A DNA stretch of 64,000 nucleotides from Sphingomonas sp. IC081 (GTDB taxonomy: Bacteria; Pseudomonadota; Alphaproteobacteria; Sphingomonadales; Sphingomonadaceae). Shown here one piece after another: positions 24,713 to 33,910 of this stretch (its first letter is position 1; each line of letters opens with the position of its first letter). Below the pieces are notes generated by a model. The model did no database searches and was not told where the DNA came from. It saw only the letters and a list, made by a program, of their open reading frames with translations. The stretch spans positions 755,001 through 819,000 of the forward strand of contig NZ_CP029761.1 in NCBI RefSeq assembly GCF_006874585.1, read 5' to 3'. The translations under genes were made by a program, and so were the position numbers.

Positions 24713-25594
24713 ATGTTCTCGGGGTCCATTCCTGCTCTTGTTACACCGTTTCGCGACGGAGCGTTCGATGAACAGGCTTTTCGGCGGCTGGTGGACTGGC
24801 AGATCGATTCGGGTTCCTCCGCGCTCGTGCCCTGCGGCACCACGGGTGAAAACTCGACGCTGTCGAACGCCGAACACCACCGCGTGATCGAGGTCTGCGT
24901 CGAGCAGGCGGCGGGCCGCGTGCCGGTGATCGCCGGCTGCGGCAGCAACGACACGATGAACGCGCTGCTGCACATGAACTTCTCGAAGAAGTGCGGCGCC
25001 TCGGCCGCGCTGCTGGTCGCGCCTTATTACAACCGTCCCAGCCAGGACGGGTTGCTGGCCCACTTCAGCTACCTGGCCGAGCACAACGACCTGCCGATCG
25101 TGCTCTACAACGTGCCGGGCCGCACGGTGACCGACCTGCTGCCCGAAACCGTGATCGAACTGGCGCGGCGCTTCCCCGATCGCATCATCGCCATCAAGGA
25201 CGCCAGCGGCGACCTCAGCCGCGTGACCGACCACCGCATGGGCATCGGCAAGGACTTCTGCCAGCTTTCGGGGGACGACGAACTGGCCCTGCCGTTCAAC
25301 GCGGCGGGCGGCGTCGGCTGCATTTCGGTGACCGCGAACGTCGCGCCCAGGCTCTGCGCCGAGTTCCAGGCCGCCTGCGCCGCCAACGACCTTGAAGAAG
25401 CGCGCCGCCTCAACGACCTGCTCTACCCGCTGCACTACGCCATGTTCGAGGACAGCTCGCCGGGGCCGTGCAAGTACGCGCTGGCGCAAGTCCACGACTG
25501 GATCGAGAACGAACTGCGCCTGCCGCTGGTGCCCTGCGGCGAGAAGGCCCGGGTGGCGGTGGACGAGGCACTGGTCCACGCCGGTCTGGTCTGA
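24713..25594 (+). CDS. dapA: 4-hydroxy-tetrahydrodipicolinate synthase DapA
   Basis: The product is 293 aa, normal length. It condenses pyruvate with aspartate semialdehyde in lysine and diaminopimelate synthesis. GTTGENSTL binds the substrate carboxylate, Tyr of LYNVPGRT takes part in catalysis, and the Schiff-base Lys is residue 162 (IIAIKDASGD). It starts 92 bases from the divergent transglycosylase gene. This pairing of cell-wall precursor synthesis and turnover is common in the order. Confidence 0.96.
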   Translation: MFSGSIPALVTPFRDGAFDEQAFRRLVDWQIDSGSSALVPCGTTGENSTLSNAEHHRVIEVCVEQAAGRVPVIAGCGSNDTMNALLHMNFSKKCGASAALLVAPYYNRPSQDGLLAHFSYLAEHNDLPIVLYNVPGRTVTDLLPETVIELARRFPDRIIAIKDASGDLSRVTDHRMGIGKDFCQLSGDDELALPFNAAGGVGCISVTANVAPRLCAEFQAACAANDLEEARRLNDLLYPLHYAMFEDSSPGPCKYALAQVHDWIENELRLPLVPCGEKARVAVDEALVHAGLV

Positions 25595-25628
25595 GCGGCG
25601 CGCCATTCGTTACAAGTCGGGACAGGCA

Positions 25629-25660
25629 AGGGGCGTCGGTGCGAACCGGCGCCCTCCTTG
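25629..25660 (+). terminator. Hairpin after dapA
   Basis: GGGCGTCGGT (25631-25640) pairs with ACCGGCGCCC (25645-25654) around GCGA with one G-T pair, and is followed by a CCTT tail. It is a probable dapA terminator with a weak T-run. Confidence 0.5.
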
Positions 25661-25735
25661 CATCTCCCGGCACCTGCGGTAGATTTCGTGCCGTAAGATA
25701 CGTGTTCGAACCGGGTTCAGGTCATAGGGGGTCAG

Positions 25736-26323
25736 GTGTTCTTAATCGCGATGGCATTGGCGGCACAGCAGGCCAGTATCGAGGACGTGAAAGTCGATTT
25801 GCAGGCCTCGCCGCAGGCGACGGCGAGCGTGGCGGACGGCGTGGAAATTGTCCGCCTGGTGATCGCGCCGGATGGCCGCGCCGCCGGTTGCAGTGCGCGA
25901 ATTCTGGGCGTCGGCCCGGTGGAGGACCGCGCGAATTGCAAGAAGCTGGCGAAGATGACGGCAACCCCGGCGATCGACCATAGGGGCTCGCGGGTCTACG
26001 GGGCCGTCGAATTCAGGCTCATCTGGGTGACCGATCGTCTCACCGGTTCGCGGGCTTCGCCGCCGGCGGGCGCGGCGGACCTCTACCTGCCGCTGCAGCG
26101 CATCCCCGACGGGCTGCGCCGCCGGGTTGTCGAGCTGCGGCTGGTGGTGGCGTCCGACGGCAAGGTGGAAAACTGCGAGACGGTGACCGGCAGCGGCCGT
26201 GCGGCCCTCGACAAGGCGGCCTGCGATGCCGCCGTCTCGGGCGGCGTGGCGCCCTTGAAGGACGCGTCCGGAACGCCGGTTCGCGGTGTCCAGAACCTTT
26301 CCATCGGCTTCGTGAAACAATAG
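25736..26323 (+). CDS. Protein with two TonB-C-like domains
   Basis: The product is 195 aa with a GTG start at 25736 (AGGGGGTCAG upstream); an ATG at 25751 is the alternative. The chain has two similar halves. Each has an IVRLVIAPDGRAAGC or VVELRLVVASDGKVENC strand-turn-strand pattern with a following Cys near ANCKKL or AACDAAV, as in the TonB C-terminal domain used by many sphingomonad 'energy transducer TonB' annotations. There is no TM helix beyond the short hydrophobic start, which may be a weak signal peptide. It is therefore probably a periplasmic protein and not a working energy transducer. The role is unknown. Confidence 0.65.
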   Translation: MFLIAMALAAQQASIEDVKVDLQASPQATASVADGVEIVRLVIAPDGRAAGCSARILGVGPVEDRANCKKLAKMTATPAIDHRGSRVYGAVEFRLIWVTDRLTGSRASPPAGAADLYLPLQRIPDGLRRRVVELRLVVASDGKVENCETVTGSGRAALDKAACDAAVSGGVAPLKDASGTPVRGVQNLSIGFVKQ

Positions 26324-26336
26324 ACGGCAAAAGCCG

Positions 26337-26378
26337 CCCCGCCGGCAGGCCGCAACGATGCGCAGCCTGCCGGCGGGG
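26337..26378. terminator. Long GC hairpin between convergent genes
   Basis: A 14-bp stem, CCCCGCCGGCAGGC (26337-26350) with its complement (26365-26378), lies between the TonB-C-like gene and the convergent S9 peptidase gene. There is no T-run; the stem stability and position argue for termination. Confidence 0.5.
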
Positions 26379-26389
26379 TGTTGCGCGGG

Positions 26390-26437
26390 CCCGTTGATCC
26401 GCCGGCCCGTTAATCCGCCGGCCCGTCAATCCGCCGG
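26390..26437 (-). repeat. Three 16-bp tandem repeats across the S9 peptidase stop codon
   Basis: Units at 26390-26405, 26406-26421 and 26422-26437 read CCCGTTGATCCGCCGG, CCCGTTAATCCGCCGG and CCCGTCAATCCGCCGG. The unit nearest the gene encodes its last residues Pro-Ala-Asp and the TGA stop; the outer two lie beyond the stop. Confidence 0.85.
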
Positions 26438-28432
26438 GTTGTACTTCTGCACGAAACGCATCGTTTCCGAGAGCATGCGCTTGCGTGTCTCCTCGCGCGA
26501 GAGCCAGTGGTCCTCGCTGGCCAGCGTCACCATCTCGTAGGGCTTGCCCGCGTCCTTCAGGGCATCGGCCATGACCAGGCTCTGGCGATAGGGGACCACG
26601 GTGTCGTCCTTGCCATGGATCAGCAGCACCGGCGCGTCGGCCTTGGCGGCAAAGCGGCGCGGCGAGATAGCGTCAAAGCCCGAGGGATCGCCAAGCTGCT
26701 GGCGCAGCACCTTGCGGGTCATCTGCGAATCGCCGTCCTCGCGGATGTCGGTATCGTACATCAGCCTGACGTCGGCCACGCCCGCCACCGCCACGGCGCA
26801 CTTGTAGAGCCCCTGTTGCAGCGTCACCCCCGCCAGCGCCGCATAGCCGCCATAGCTGGCGCCGACGATGCAGGCGCGCCGGGGGTCGGCGATGCCGCGC
26901 TTCACCAGTTCGGCAAGGCCGTCCGAGATGTCGGTCTGCATCTTGCGGCCCCACTGGCCGTCTCCGGCATGGCGGAAGGCATCGGTGCGGCCGGTCGAGC
27001 CGCGGAAATTGGGCTGGAACACCGCGTAGCCGCGTGACGCAAAGGCCTGCGCCCACCAGTCGAACCCGGGCTTGTCCTCGCTCGCCGGGCCGCCGTGGGG
27101 CAGGACGACGACCGGCAGGTTCCTGGCCGGGCGGCCCGGCGGCAGGGTCAGCACGCCGTCCATCTTGAGGCCGTCGGCGGCGGTATAGTCCACCATCGAG
27201 ATCGGCCCGACCTGTTCGGGGGCGATCAGCGGGCGTTCGTCGCCGATCGGGCTGGCGCGGCGGGCGGCCACGTCGACGAGGTACCAGGTGCCGCTGTCCT
27301 GGTTGCCGCTGGTGCTCAGCAGCACTTTCGAGAAGTCCGGCGTCCAGTCCACCAGATGCGGATCACGCCCGGCGAAGGCCCTGAAGATCTTGTCGAGCGC
27401 GGTCTGCTTGGCAGGATCGTACATAACCGTCTTCGACACTTCGGCATCGATCCGGTAGCCGAGCAGGCGCGCGTTCGCGCGGTCGACGAAGATGCGCTCG
27501 ATCTTGTCTTCGCCGAAGATCTCGTGCGCCTCGCCGCCCGCCAGCGGCACTTCGTACCAGTGCGAGGCGCCTTCGCTGTCGTCGATGGCGTAGATCGCGG
27601 TGGTGCCGTCCTTGCCGAAGCAGATCAGGCTGACGTGGCCGGTGGGGTCGATCCCGCGCGCCAGTTCCGCGCCCCTGGGCACGGTGATCTTCCAGACGCC
27701 CTTGTTCTCGTCGATGTCGAGCAGCACGGCGACCTGCCCGCTGCCGTCCACCAGCCAGTCACGCCAGTGATCCTCGGCCGGCGCGGGGGCGACCATGCGC
27801 GGGCGGTTGCTCCTGATGTCGACGGCGTAGAGCGTCGTGCGGCCATGGACAAAATGCGCCTCGGGGCCCGATGTCTCCAGCGCGATCCCGCCGAAGAAGC
27901 CCACCGTCTTGCCGTCGACCGTGCGGATGCCGTAGCGCCCGCGGGTGGTGTCGGCGATGCCGTTGGTCTTGCCGAACACCATGCCTGCCTTGCCGCCCTT
28001 GATCGGGATCAGGTAGGTCCCGGTCAGTTCGTACTTGGCCGCCGCGAACCCGTTGAGCGACACCGTGGAACTGGTGGTGAGCAGCATCGTCTCGTTGTCC
28101 GCCCATTCGATCGCGCGGACCTTGCCGGTGCCGGTCGAGGCGTTGAACAGCACGTCACCGTTGGCGTTGACCATGAGCAGCCGGCGCTGCCCGTCGACCT
28201 GGCTGATGCTGGCGATGTTGGTCCCGTCAGGCGACAGCGCGGCATCCTCGACCCTGGGCAGTTCGCCATAGGCGTCGAGCGGCGGCGGTGCGGAAACGGC
28301 AGGCTGGGCCGCGGGCTGGGCGGCAGGCGGTAATGCCGCGCTGCCGTCCGCGGCCAGCGCGGGCTGGGCGGCCAGAATCGGCGTGATGATCGAAGTGAGC
28401 GCCGCCAGCGCCCATCTGCCCCGTGTCGTCAT
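26426..28432 (-). CDS. Exported S9 prolyl-oligopeptidase-family peptidase
   Basis: The product is 668 aa from ATG at 28432, which gives a signal peptide (MTTRGRWALAALTSIITPIL...ALA-ADG). An N-terminal beta-propeller (residues about 60-400) is followed by an alpha/beta-hydrolase domain. Catalytic residues: Ser526 in VGASYGGYAAL, Asp in GKDDTVVPYRQS and His in SEDHWLS. Such enzymes trim peptides, often after Pro or as acylaminoacyl peptidases. It is one of five exported peptidases in this window. The 3' end lies in a 3x16-bp tandem repeat. Confidence 0.9.
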   Translation of the reverse strand: MTTRGRWALAALTSIITPILAAQPALAADGSAALPPAAQPAAQPAVSAPPPLDAYGELPRVEDAALSPDGTNIASISQVDGQRRLLMVNANGDVLFNASTGTGKVRAIEWADNETMLLTTSSTVSLNGFAAAKYELTGTYLIPIKGGKAGMVFGKTNGIADTTRGRYGIRTVDGKTVGFFGGIALETSGPEAHFVHGRTTLYAVDIRSNRPRMVAPAPAEDHWRDWLVDGSGQVAVLLDIDENKGVWKITVPRGAELARGIDPTGHVSLICFGKDGTTAIYAIDDSEGASHWYEVPLAGGEAHEIFGEDKIERIFVDRANARLLGYRIDAEVSKTVMYDPAKQTALDKIFRAFAGRDPHLVDWTPDFSKVLLSTSGNQDSGTWYLVDVAARRASPIGDERPLIAPEQVGPISMVDYTAADGLKMDGVLTLPPGRPARNLPVVVLPHGGPASEDKPGFDWWAQAFASRGYAVFQPNFRGSTGRTDAFRHAGDGQWGRKMQTDISDGLAELVKRGIADPRRACIVGASYGGYAALAGVTLQQGLYKCAVAVAGVADVRLMYDTDIREDGDSQMTRKVLRQQLGDPSGFDAISPRRFAAKADAPVLLIHGKDDTVVPYRQSLVMADALKDAGKPYEMVTLASEDHWLSREETRKRMLSETMRFVQKYNPAD

Positions 28433-28531
28433 TTTCAAGAATATTCCCCTGGCCGGACCTTGTTTCCGGATGGCCGCATTGTTTCCGCAAGCCGCCCGGA
28501 ACAGCAAGCGCCCCAATTCGCGATTGCACGA

Positions 28532-28801
28532 TTAGGTCGTAAACTCAGCAACGGCGCCATCGAGGCGCCCAAATGGCGAACAGCTCGGGCCGAAGTTGCC
28601 GCCGGGCGGGCTGGTTGCCCGTCCAAGGCAGCTTCGGTTCGAGATGGAAGCCATTTGGGCGTCCCTGCGGGATTTGACCAAAATGGCCCCGCGCTGCGTC
28701 GGGAAGTCTTGAAATATGGACATATTCCAGCGCCTTCCCTCCTGCCGCTGAGCCATTTTGCTTCAAACCTCGATGGCGCTGTTGCTGAGTTTACGACCTA
28801 A
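28532..28801. mobile_element. MITE-like element with 34-bp terminal inverted repeats
   Basis: TTAGGTCGTAAACTCAGCAA and on to CGAGG (28532-28565) is repeated in inverted form at 28768-28801 with one mismatch. The 202 bases between carry no recognisable gene. Both ends finish in TA just inside the outermost base, as expected for insertion at a TA target by an IS630/mariner-type transposase, so this is probably a non-autonomous relative. No second copy or parent IS is in the window. It lies in the 539-base gene-free stretch between the S9 peptidase and smpB genes; the remaining bases there should hold their divergent promoters. Confidence 0.75.
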
Positions 28802-28971
28802 ATAGCTGTTACAGGGCGACTTTTAGCGTTTCGGCGAGACCTGACAGTGATTTTCATCACGGCTGGGGCGGGATTTGCGGGGTCATCCATGGGCTTTACC
28901 GTCCGCACGGTCGCAAATCGCGCAAACGGGCGTTTCCTTTTGCCGCGTGAATCCCTAAATGCCGCTTCGAT

Positions 28972-29454
28972 ATGGCACGTCCGCAGCACCCCACATTCGA
29001 CAAGAAGAAGTCCGTCGCCGAGAACCGCCGCGCGCGCTTCGAGTACCACATCGACGAGGTCTTCGAGGCCGGCATCGTCCTGACCGGTACCGAGGTGAAG
29101 TCGCTGCGCTTCGGCGAAGGCTCGATTGCCGAGGCCTATGCCGAGATCAGGGGCGGCGAGTGCTGGCTGGTCAATTCCAACGTGCCCGAATTCAGCCACG
29201 GCAACCGCTTCAACCATACGCCCAAGCGGCCCCGCAAGCTGCTGCTCAAGGAGCGCGAGATCGCCCGCCTGCAAGGCTCGGTGGAGCGCAAGGGCATGAC
29301 CCTGGTGCCGCTCTCGGTCTATTTCAACGGACGCGGGCGCGCCAAGGTCGAACTGGCGCTGGCCAAGGGCAAGAACGCGGCCGACAAGCGCAATACGATC
29401 AAGGAGCGCGACTGGAAGCGGGAACAGGGCCGCATCCTGCGCGAGCACGGGTGA
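28972..29454 (+). CDS. smpB: SsrA-binding protein SmpB
   Basis: The product is 160 aa, usual length. SmpB binds tmRNA and guides it to stalled ribosomes for trans-translation. Conserved parts: [47 protein letters not shown] and the basic C-terminal tail ([17 protein letters not shown]). The stop codon overlaps the GTG start of the DUF2062 gene. The tmRNA gene itself was not found in this window. Confidence 0.97.
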   Translation: MARPQHPTFDKKKSVAENRRARFEYHIDEVFEAGIVLTGTEVKSLRFGEGSIAEAYAEIRGGECWLVNSNVPEFSHGNRFNHTPKRPRKLLLKEREIARLQGSVERKGMTLVPLSVYFNGRGRAKVELALAKGKNAADKRNTIKERDWKREQGRILREHG

Positions 29455-30059
29455 GCGCGCTGCTCCACCGCCTCGGCGCCTGGCTTCACCGCCAGATGCC
29501 GACGCACGCGCAGCTGGAGGCGAACCGCTTCACCGCGCCCTTCACGCGGCGCCCGGAACTGTTCCGCTTCACCCGCCGCTCGGTGCCGCGCGGGGTGGCG
29601 GTGGGCATGTTCATCGGCATCTTCGCGCTGATCCCGGGCGTCCAGATCGTCGGCGCGGCGCTGATGTGCGTGCCGCTGCGCGGCAATATCCCGCTCGCCG
29701 CCGCGATCACGTTCGTCTCCAATCCGGTGACGACCCTGCTCATCATCCTGCCGCTGGCCGTGGCGATCGGCAACAGCTTCGGTTACCATGCCGATATCGC
29801 GACCGTGGAGGTGATGGTGCGGGAAGGCGCAAGTCTGGCGCAGTGGCGGGGCTGGATGCTGTCGGACACCGCGCCGGCAGTGGTGATCGGCCTGTTCATC
29901 CAGTCGGTGGTCGCCGCCGTGGTCAGCTATTTCCTCACCATCTGGTTCTGGCGCTACTGGATCGGCCACAAGCACCGCGCCCGTCGCCACCGCTCGCTGT
30001 TCCGCGACGCCTTGCCGGAGGATGCGGCGGGCGAGGGTGACCGGGAAGGCATCGTATGA
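29451..30059 (+). CDS. DUF2062 membrane protein
   Basis: The product is 202 aa with a GTG start at 29451 that overlaps the smpB stop (GTGA). The family is known only as DUF2062. A short amphipathic N-terminus with [24 protein letters not shown] is followed by TM helices at about 50-70, 75-100 and 145-170, and a basic C-terminal tail. The stop overlaps the cckA start (ATGA). The three-gene chain smpB, this gene and cckA is therefore translationally coupled and conserved in sphingomonads as far as I recall. Function is unknown. Confidence 0.85.
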   Translation: MSALLHRLGAWLHRQMPTHAQLEANRFTAPFTRRPELFRFTRRSVPRGVAVGMFIGIFALIPGVQIVGAALMCVPLRGNIPLAAAITFVSNPVTTLLIILPLAVAIGNSFGYHADIATVEVMVREGASLAQWRGWMLSDTAPAVVIGLFIQSVVAAVVSYFLTIWFWRYWIGHKHRARRHRSLFRDALPEDAAGEGDREGIV

Positions 30060-32563
30060 CCGCAGGCCGGAAGCGCATCGGCGCAGGTTCCGGCATGCCG
30101 CGCAGCCCGCTCGGCGACGTGGGCGTGGTCGGCGCGGCGCTTGCGATCAGTGTCCTGCTGGTCTGGCTGGTGAGCGGGGACGGGCTGCTGGCGGCGGTGC
30201 TGGCCGGTGCCCTGCTGGTCTTTGCCGCGCTCGCCTGGTCGCTGGCGCGGCGCCGGGTGGCCGAGGCCGAAGTCGAGTTCGCGCTGCCCGACTGGTCGGT
30301 GACGGTCGCCGCGATCGACCGCGAGGATGTGGCCATCGCGCTGACCGATCGGGCAGGGCGGCTCACTTGCGCCAATTCCGCCTACGAAAGCTGGTTCGGG
30401 GTCGGCCACGATCCCTCGCGGCTGCCGATCGGCGAGGCGGCGAAGGAGCCGATCGCCGAACTCGTCCGCACCGTCTGGCGCGACGGACAGGCCAGCACCC
30501 TGGTGCGCGGCGGGATGGCGGGCTCGGGGGCAGGTGCGGGCACGGGGGCAGGTGCGGGCTCGGGCACGGGCGCGACCGAGGCCGACTGGCGCATCGACGT
30601 GCGCCGTGCGGGGCGCGGCGAGGATTTCCTGGTCTGGCGCATCCAGTCGGTCAACGCGGTCGATCTGGTCGGCGACGTCGCCCGCCAGATCGGCGGCAAG
30701 CTGGGCGAGGGGCTGGCCCGCTCGGGCATCTGCGCGGCGCTGGTCGATCCCGACGGCACGATCCGCGCCGCCAGCACCGGCTTCGCGCAGCGCGCGGCGG
30801 GTGATCCGCAGGCCGACCTGACCGGGCAGGACTTTGTGGCGATGCTCAGCCAGGAAGAGGGCGAGCGGATCGGCTGGGCCCGCGATGGCGGGCGCGGCGG
30901 GCCGCTGGTGCTCTATCACGTGCCGGTGGCCGATCCCGATCTTCCCGGCGAACCCGATCCCGATACGACGCCATCGCTGATGCTGGTGGTCGATGCCGCC
31001 CAGGGCATCGGCACGGGCAGCAGCAGCAGCGCGGCCTCGCCCCATCTCGAGGCGCTGATGAGCCAGCTGCCGCTGGGCCTCGCCATGGCCGACCGCGACG
31101 GCCGCCTGCTGTTCGCCAACCCCGCCTTCATGCGCGCGGCGGGGCGCGAGGGGCAGCATCCGCCGACTTATCCGATCGACCTGGTCACCCGCGAGGACAA
31201 GCGCGCGCTGTCCGAGGCGATCCGCCGTTATGCGCAGGGGCCCGCCGCTGCCGGCGACATCGCCGTGCGGCTGGCCGCGCTGCCCGAGGATCCGGTCTCG
31301 CTCAGCCTTGCCGGGGTGCGCGGCCTTGGCGAGGCGGCGGTGCTGCTGGGCCTGACCGACACTTCGGAGGAGACCCGCCTCAAGCGGCAGGTGGCGCAGG
31401 CCACCAAGATGCAGGCGGTGGGCCAGCTTGCCGGCGGCGTCGCGCATGACTTCAACAATGTGCTGACCGCGATCCTGGGCACCTGCGATCTCATGCTGAT
31501 GCGCCATACGCCGGGCGATTCCGACTATGACGACATCCAGCAGATCCGCGCCAACTCCAACCGCGCCGCCTCGCTGACCCGCCAGCTGCTGGCCTTCTCG
31601 CGCCAGCAGACGCTGCGCCCCGAAGTGCTCCAGTTGCCGGACGTGGTGGCCGACGTCTCGCAGATGCTGCGCCGCCTGATCGGCGAGAAGATCCAGCTGG
31701 TGGTCACCCACGACCGCGATCTCGGGCCGGTGCGCGCCGACCCGACGCAGCTGGAACAGGTGATCGTCAACCTGGCCGTCAACGCCCGCGACGCCATGCA
31801 GATGAAGAAGGGCAGCGACGGCTCGGGCACGCTGACGCTGGCCACCCACCGGGTGACCACCACCGACGTGCGGGCGATGCGCAGCGAGATCATCCCGGCG
31901 GGCGACTATACCGCACTGATCGTGGAAGACACCGGCGGCGGCATCCCGCCCGAGCATCTCGGCAAGATCTTCGAGCCGTTCTTCACCACCAAGGAACAGG
32001 GCAAGGGTACCGGCCTCGGCCTTTCCACCGTCTACGGCATCGTCAAGCAGTCGGGCGGCTTCATCTTCGCGGAAAGCGAAGTGGGGCAGGGCACGCGCTT
32101 CGTGGTCTACCTGCCGGTCCATCACATGGCCCCGGGGGAGATCGCCTTGCCCGCCGCCAAGGACGAACCGGCGCCCAGCAAATGGGCGGGCGGCGGCTCG
32201 ATCCTGCTGGTCGAGGACGAGGATCCGGTGCGGGTGGTCGCCGAACGCGCGCTGACTCGGCAGGGTTATCAGGTCACCTGCGCGCGCGACGGCGAGGAAG
32301 GCCTCGAGTGCGTGCAGCAGGGCGGGCGCTTCGATCTGGTCGTCTCCGATGTCGTCATGCCGACGCTGGACGGCCCGGCGATGGCGCGCGAGATCCGCAG
32401 AATCGCGCCGGGGCTGCCGGTGCTGTTCATGTCGGGCTATGCCGAGGAGCAATTGCGCAAGGAAATCGGCATCGCCAACGCCTGGTTCATGCCCAAGCCC
32501 TTCTCGGTTCAGCAGCTTTCCGAAAAAGTCGGGGATGTTCTGGCGCGAACGGCCTCTCATTAA
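30056..32563 (+). CDS. cckA: Cell-cycle hybrid histidine kinase CckA
   Basis: The product is 835 aa. CckA feeds phosphate through ChpT to the master regulator CtrA. Two TM helices (about 22-40 and 43-63) are followed by PAS-like domains, with an Ala/Gly repeat insert near residue 158-175. Next come the HisKA domain with phospho-His464 ([14 protein letters not shown]), the HATPase ([28 protein letters not shown]) and a C-terminal receiver with phospho-Asp765 (VVSDVVMP). The FNNVLTAI form is typical of CckA. It starts 4 bases inside the DUF2062 gene, and recA follows 110 bases later. Confidence 0.93.
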   Translation: MTAGRKRIGAGSGMPRSPLGDVGVVGAALAISVLLVWLVSGDGLLAAVLAGALLVFAALAWSLARRRVAEAEVEFALPDWSVTVAAIDREDVAIALTDRAGRLTCANSAYESWFGVGHDPSRLPIGEAAKEPIAELVRTVWRDGQASTLVRGGMAGSGAGAGTGAGAGSGTGATEADWRIDVRRAGRGEDFLVWRIQSVNAVDLVGDVARQIGGKLGEGLARSGICAALVDPDGTIRAASTGFAQRAAGDPQADLTGQDFVAMLSQEEGERIGWARDGGRGGPLVLYHVPVADPDLPGEPDPDTTPSLMLVVDAAQGIGTGSSSSAASPHLEALMSQLPLGLAMADRDGRLLFANPAFMRAAGREGQHPPTYPIDLVTREDKRALSEAIRRYAQGPAAAGDIAVRLAALPEDPVSLSLAGVRGLGEAAVLLGLTDTSEETRLKRQVAQATKMQAVGQLAGGVAHDFNNVLTAILGTCDLMLMRHTPGDSDYDDIQQIRANSNRAASLTRQLLAFSRQQTLRPEVLQLPDVVADVSQMLRRLIGEKIQLVVTHDRDLGPVRADPTQLEQVIVNLAVNARDAMQMKKGSDGSGTLTLATHRVTTTDVRAMRSEIIPAGDYTALIVEDTGGGIPPEHLGKIFEPFFTTKEQGKGTGLGLSTVYGIVKQSGGFIFAESEVGQGTRFVVYLPVHHMAPGEIALPAAKDEPAPSKWAGGGSILLVEDEDPVRVVAERALTRQGYQVTCARDGEEGLECVQQGGRFDLVVSDVVMPTLDGPAMAREIRRIAPGLPVLFMSGYAEEQLRKEIGIANAWFMPKPFSVQQLSEKVGDVLARTASH

Positions 32564-32582
32564 AAAACGGAAAACTGCCAAA

Positions 32583-32597
32583 GTTCCCCTCTTGTTC
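32583..32597 (+). promoter_or_regulatory. LexA (SOS) box upstream of recA
   Basis: GTTCCCCTCTTGTTC is an exact GTTC-N7-GTTC, the alphaproteobacterial LexA operator form. It lies 77 bases before the recA start. A palindrome TTGTTC-N5-GAACAA (32592-32608) overlaps its right half. Confidence 0.75.
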
Positions 32598-32673
32598 TAC
32601 GTGAACAAAAGCGATACATCCCCTCGCGTGACGTTGACCTTTCCGGTGATGCCGGTAGCAAAGGGGAAGTGAA

Positions 32674-33750
<1,077 letters not shown>

Positions 33751-33772
33751 GCCCGGCGGTCTTCTCAGGCAT

Positions 33773-33813
33773 GAAAATGCCCCGGTCCCGCAAGGGCCGG
33801 GGCATTTTCGTTT
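33773..33813 (+). terminator. recA terminator
   Basis: GAAAATGCCCCGG (33773-33785) pairs with CCGGGGCATTTTC (33797-33809) with an inner TCCC/GGG extension, and is followed by GTTT. The AAAATGCC/GGCATTTT core recurs in the repeats at 20.5, 44.5 and 61.9 kb. Confidence 0.85.
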
Positions 33814-33837
33814 AAAAATTGGAGTTGAACGTAAAAA

Positions 33838-33872
33838 TCACCGTCGCCCTCGCGAAGGCGGGGGCCCCGCTT
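33838..33872. repeat. REP-like GC palindrome
   Basis: CGTCGCCCTCGCGAAGGCGG with its continuation forms an imperfect GC palindrome of the CCCGCGAAGGCGGG type that I recall as a common intergenic repeat in alphaproteobacteria. Only one copy was seen here. Confidence 0.4.
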
Positions 33873-33910
33873 CCTTCTCGCGACATCGCCGAAGAAAGCA
33901 GGGCAAGCAC

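Noticed and set aside
26384..26440. The 3x16-bp repeat as a CRISPR-like or attachment site
   Set aside because: There are no spacers between units and it overlaps a stop codon; simple tandem duplication explains it.
28460..28801. Open frames of 74-113 codons within the MITE-like element
   Set aside because: They read through the inverted repeats on both strands, giving the same GAVAEFTT ending from each end, which is explained by the repeat symmetry and not by a gene.
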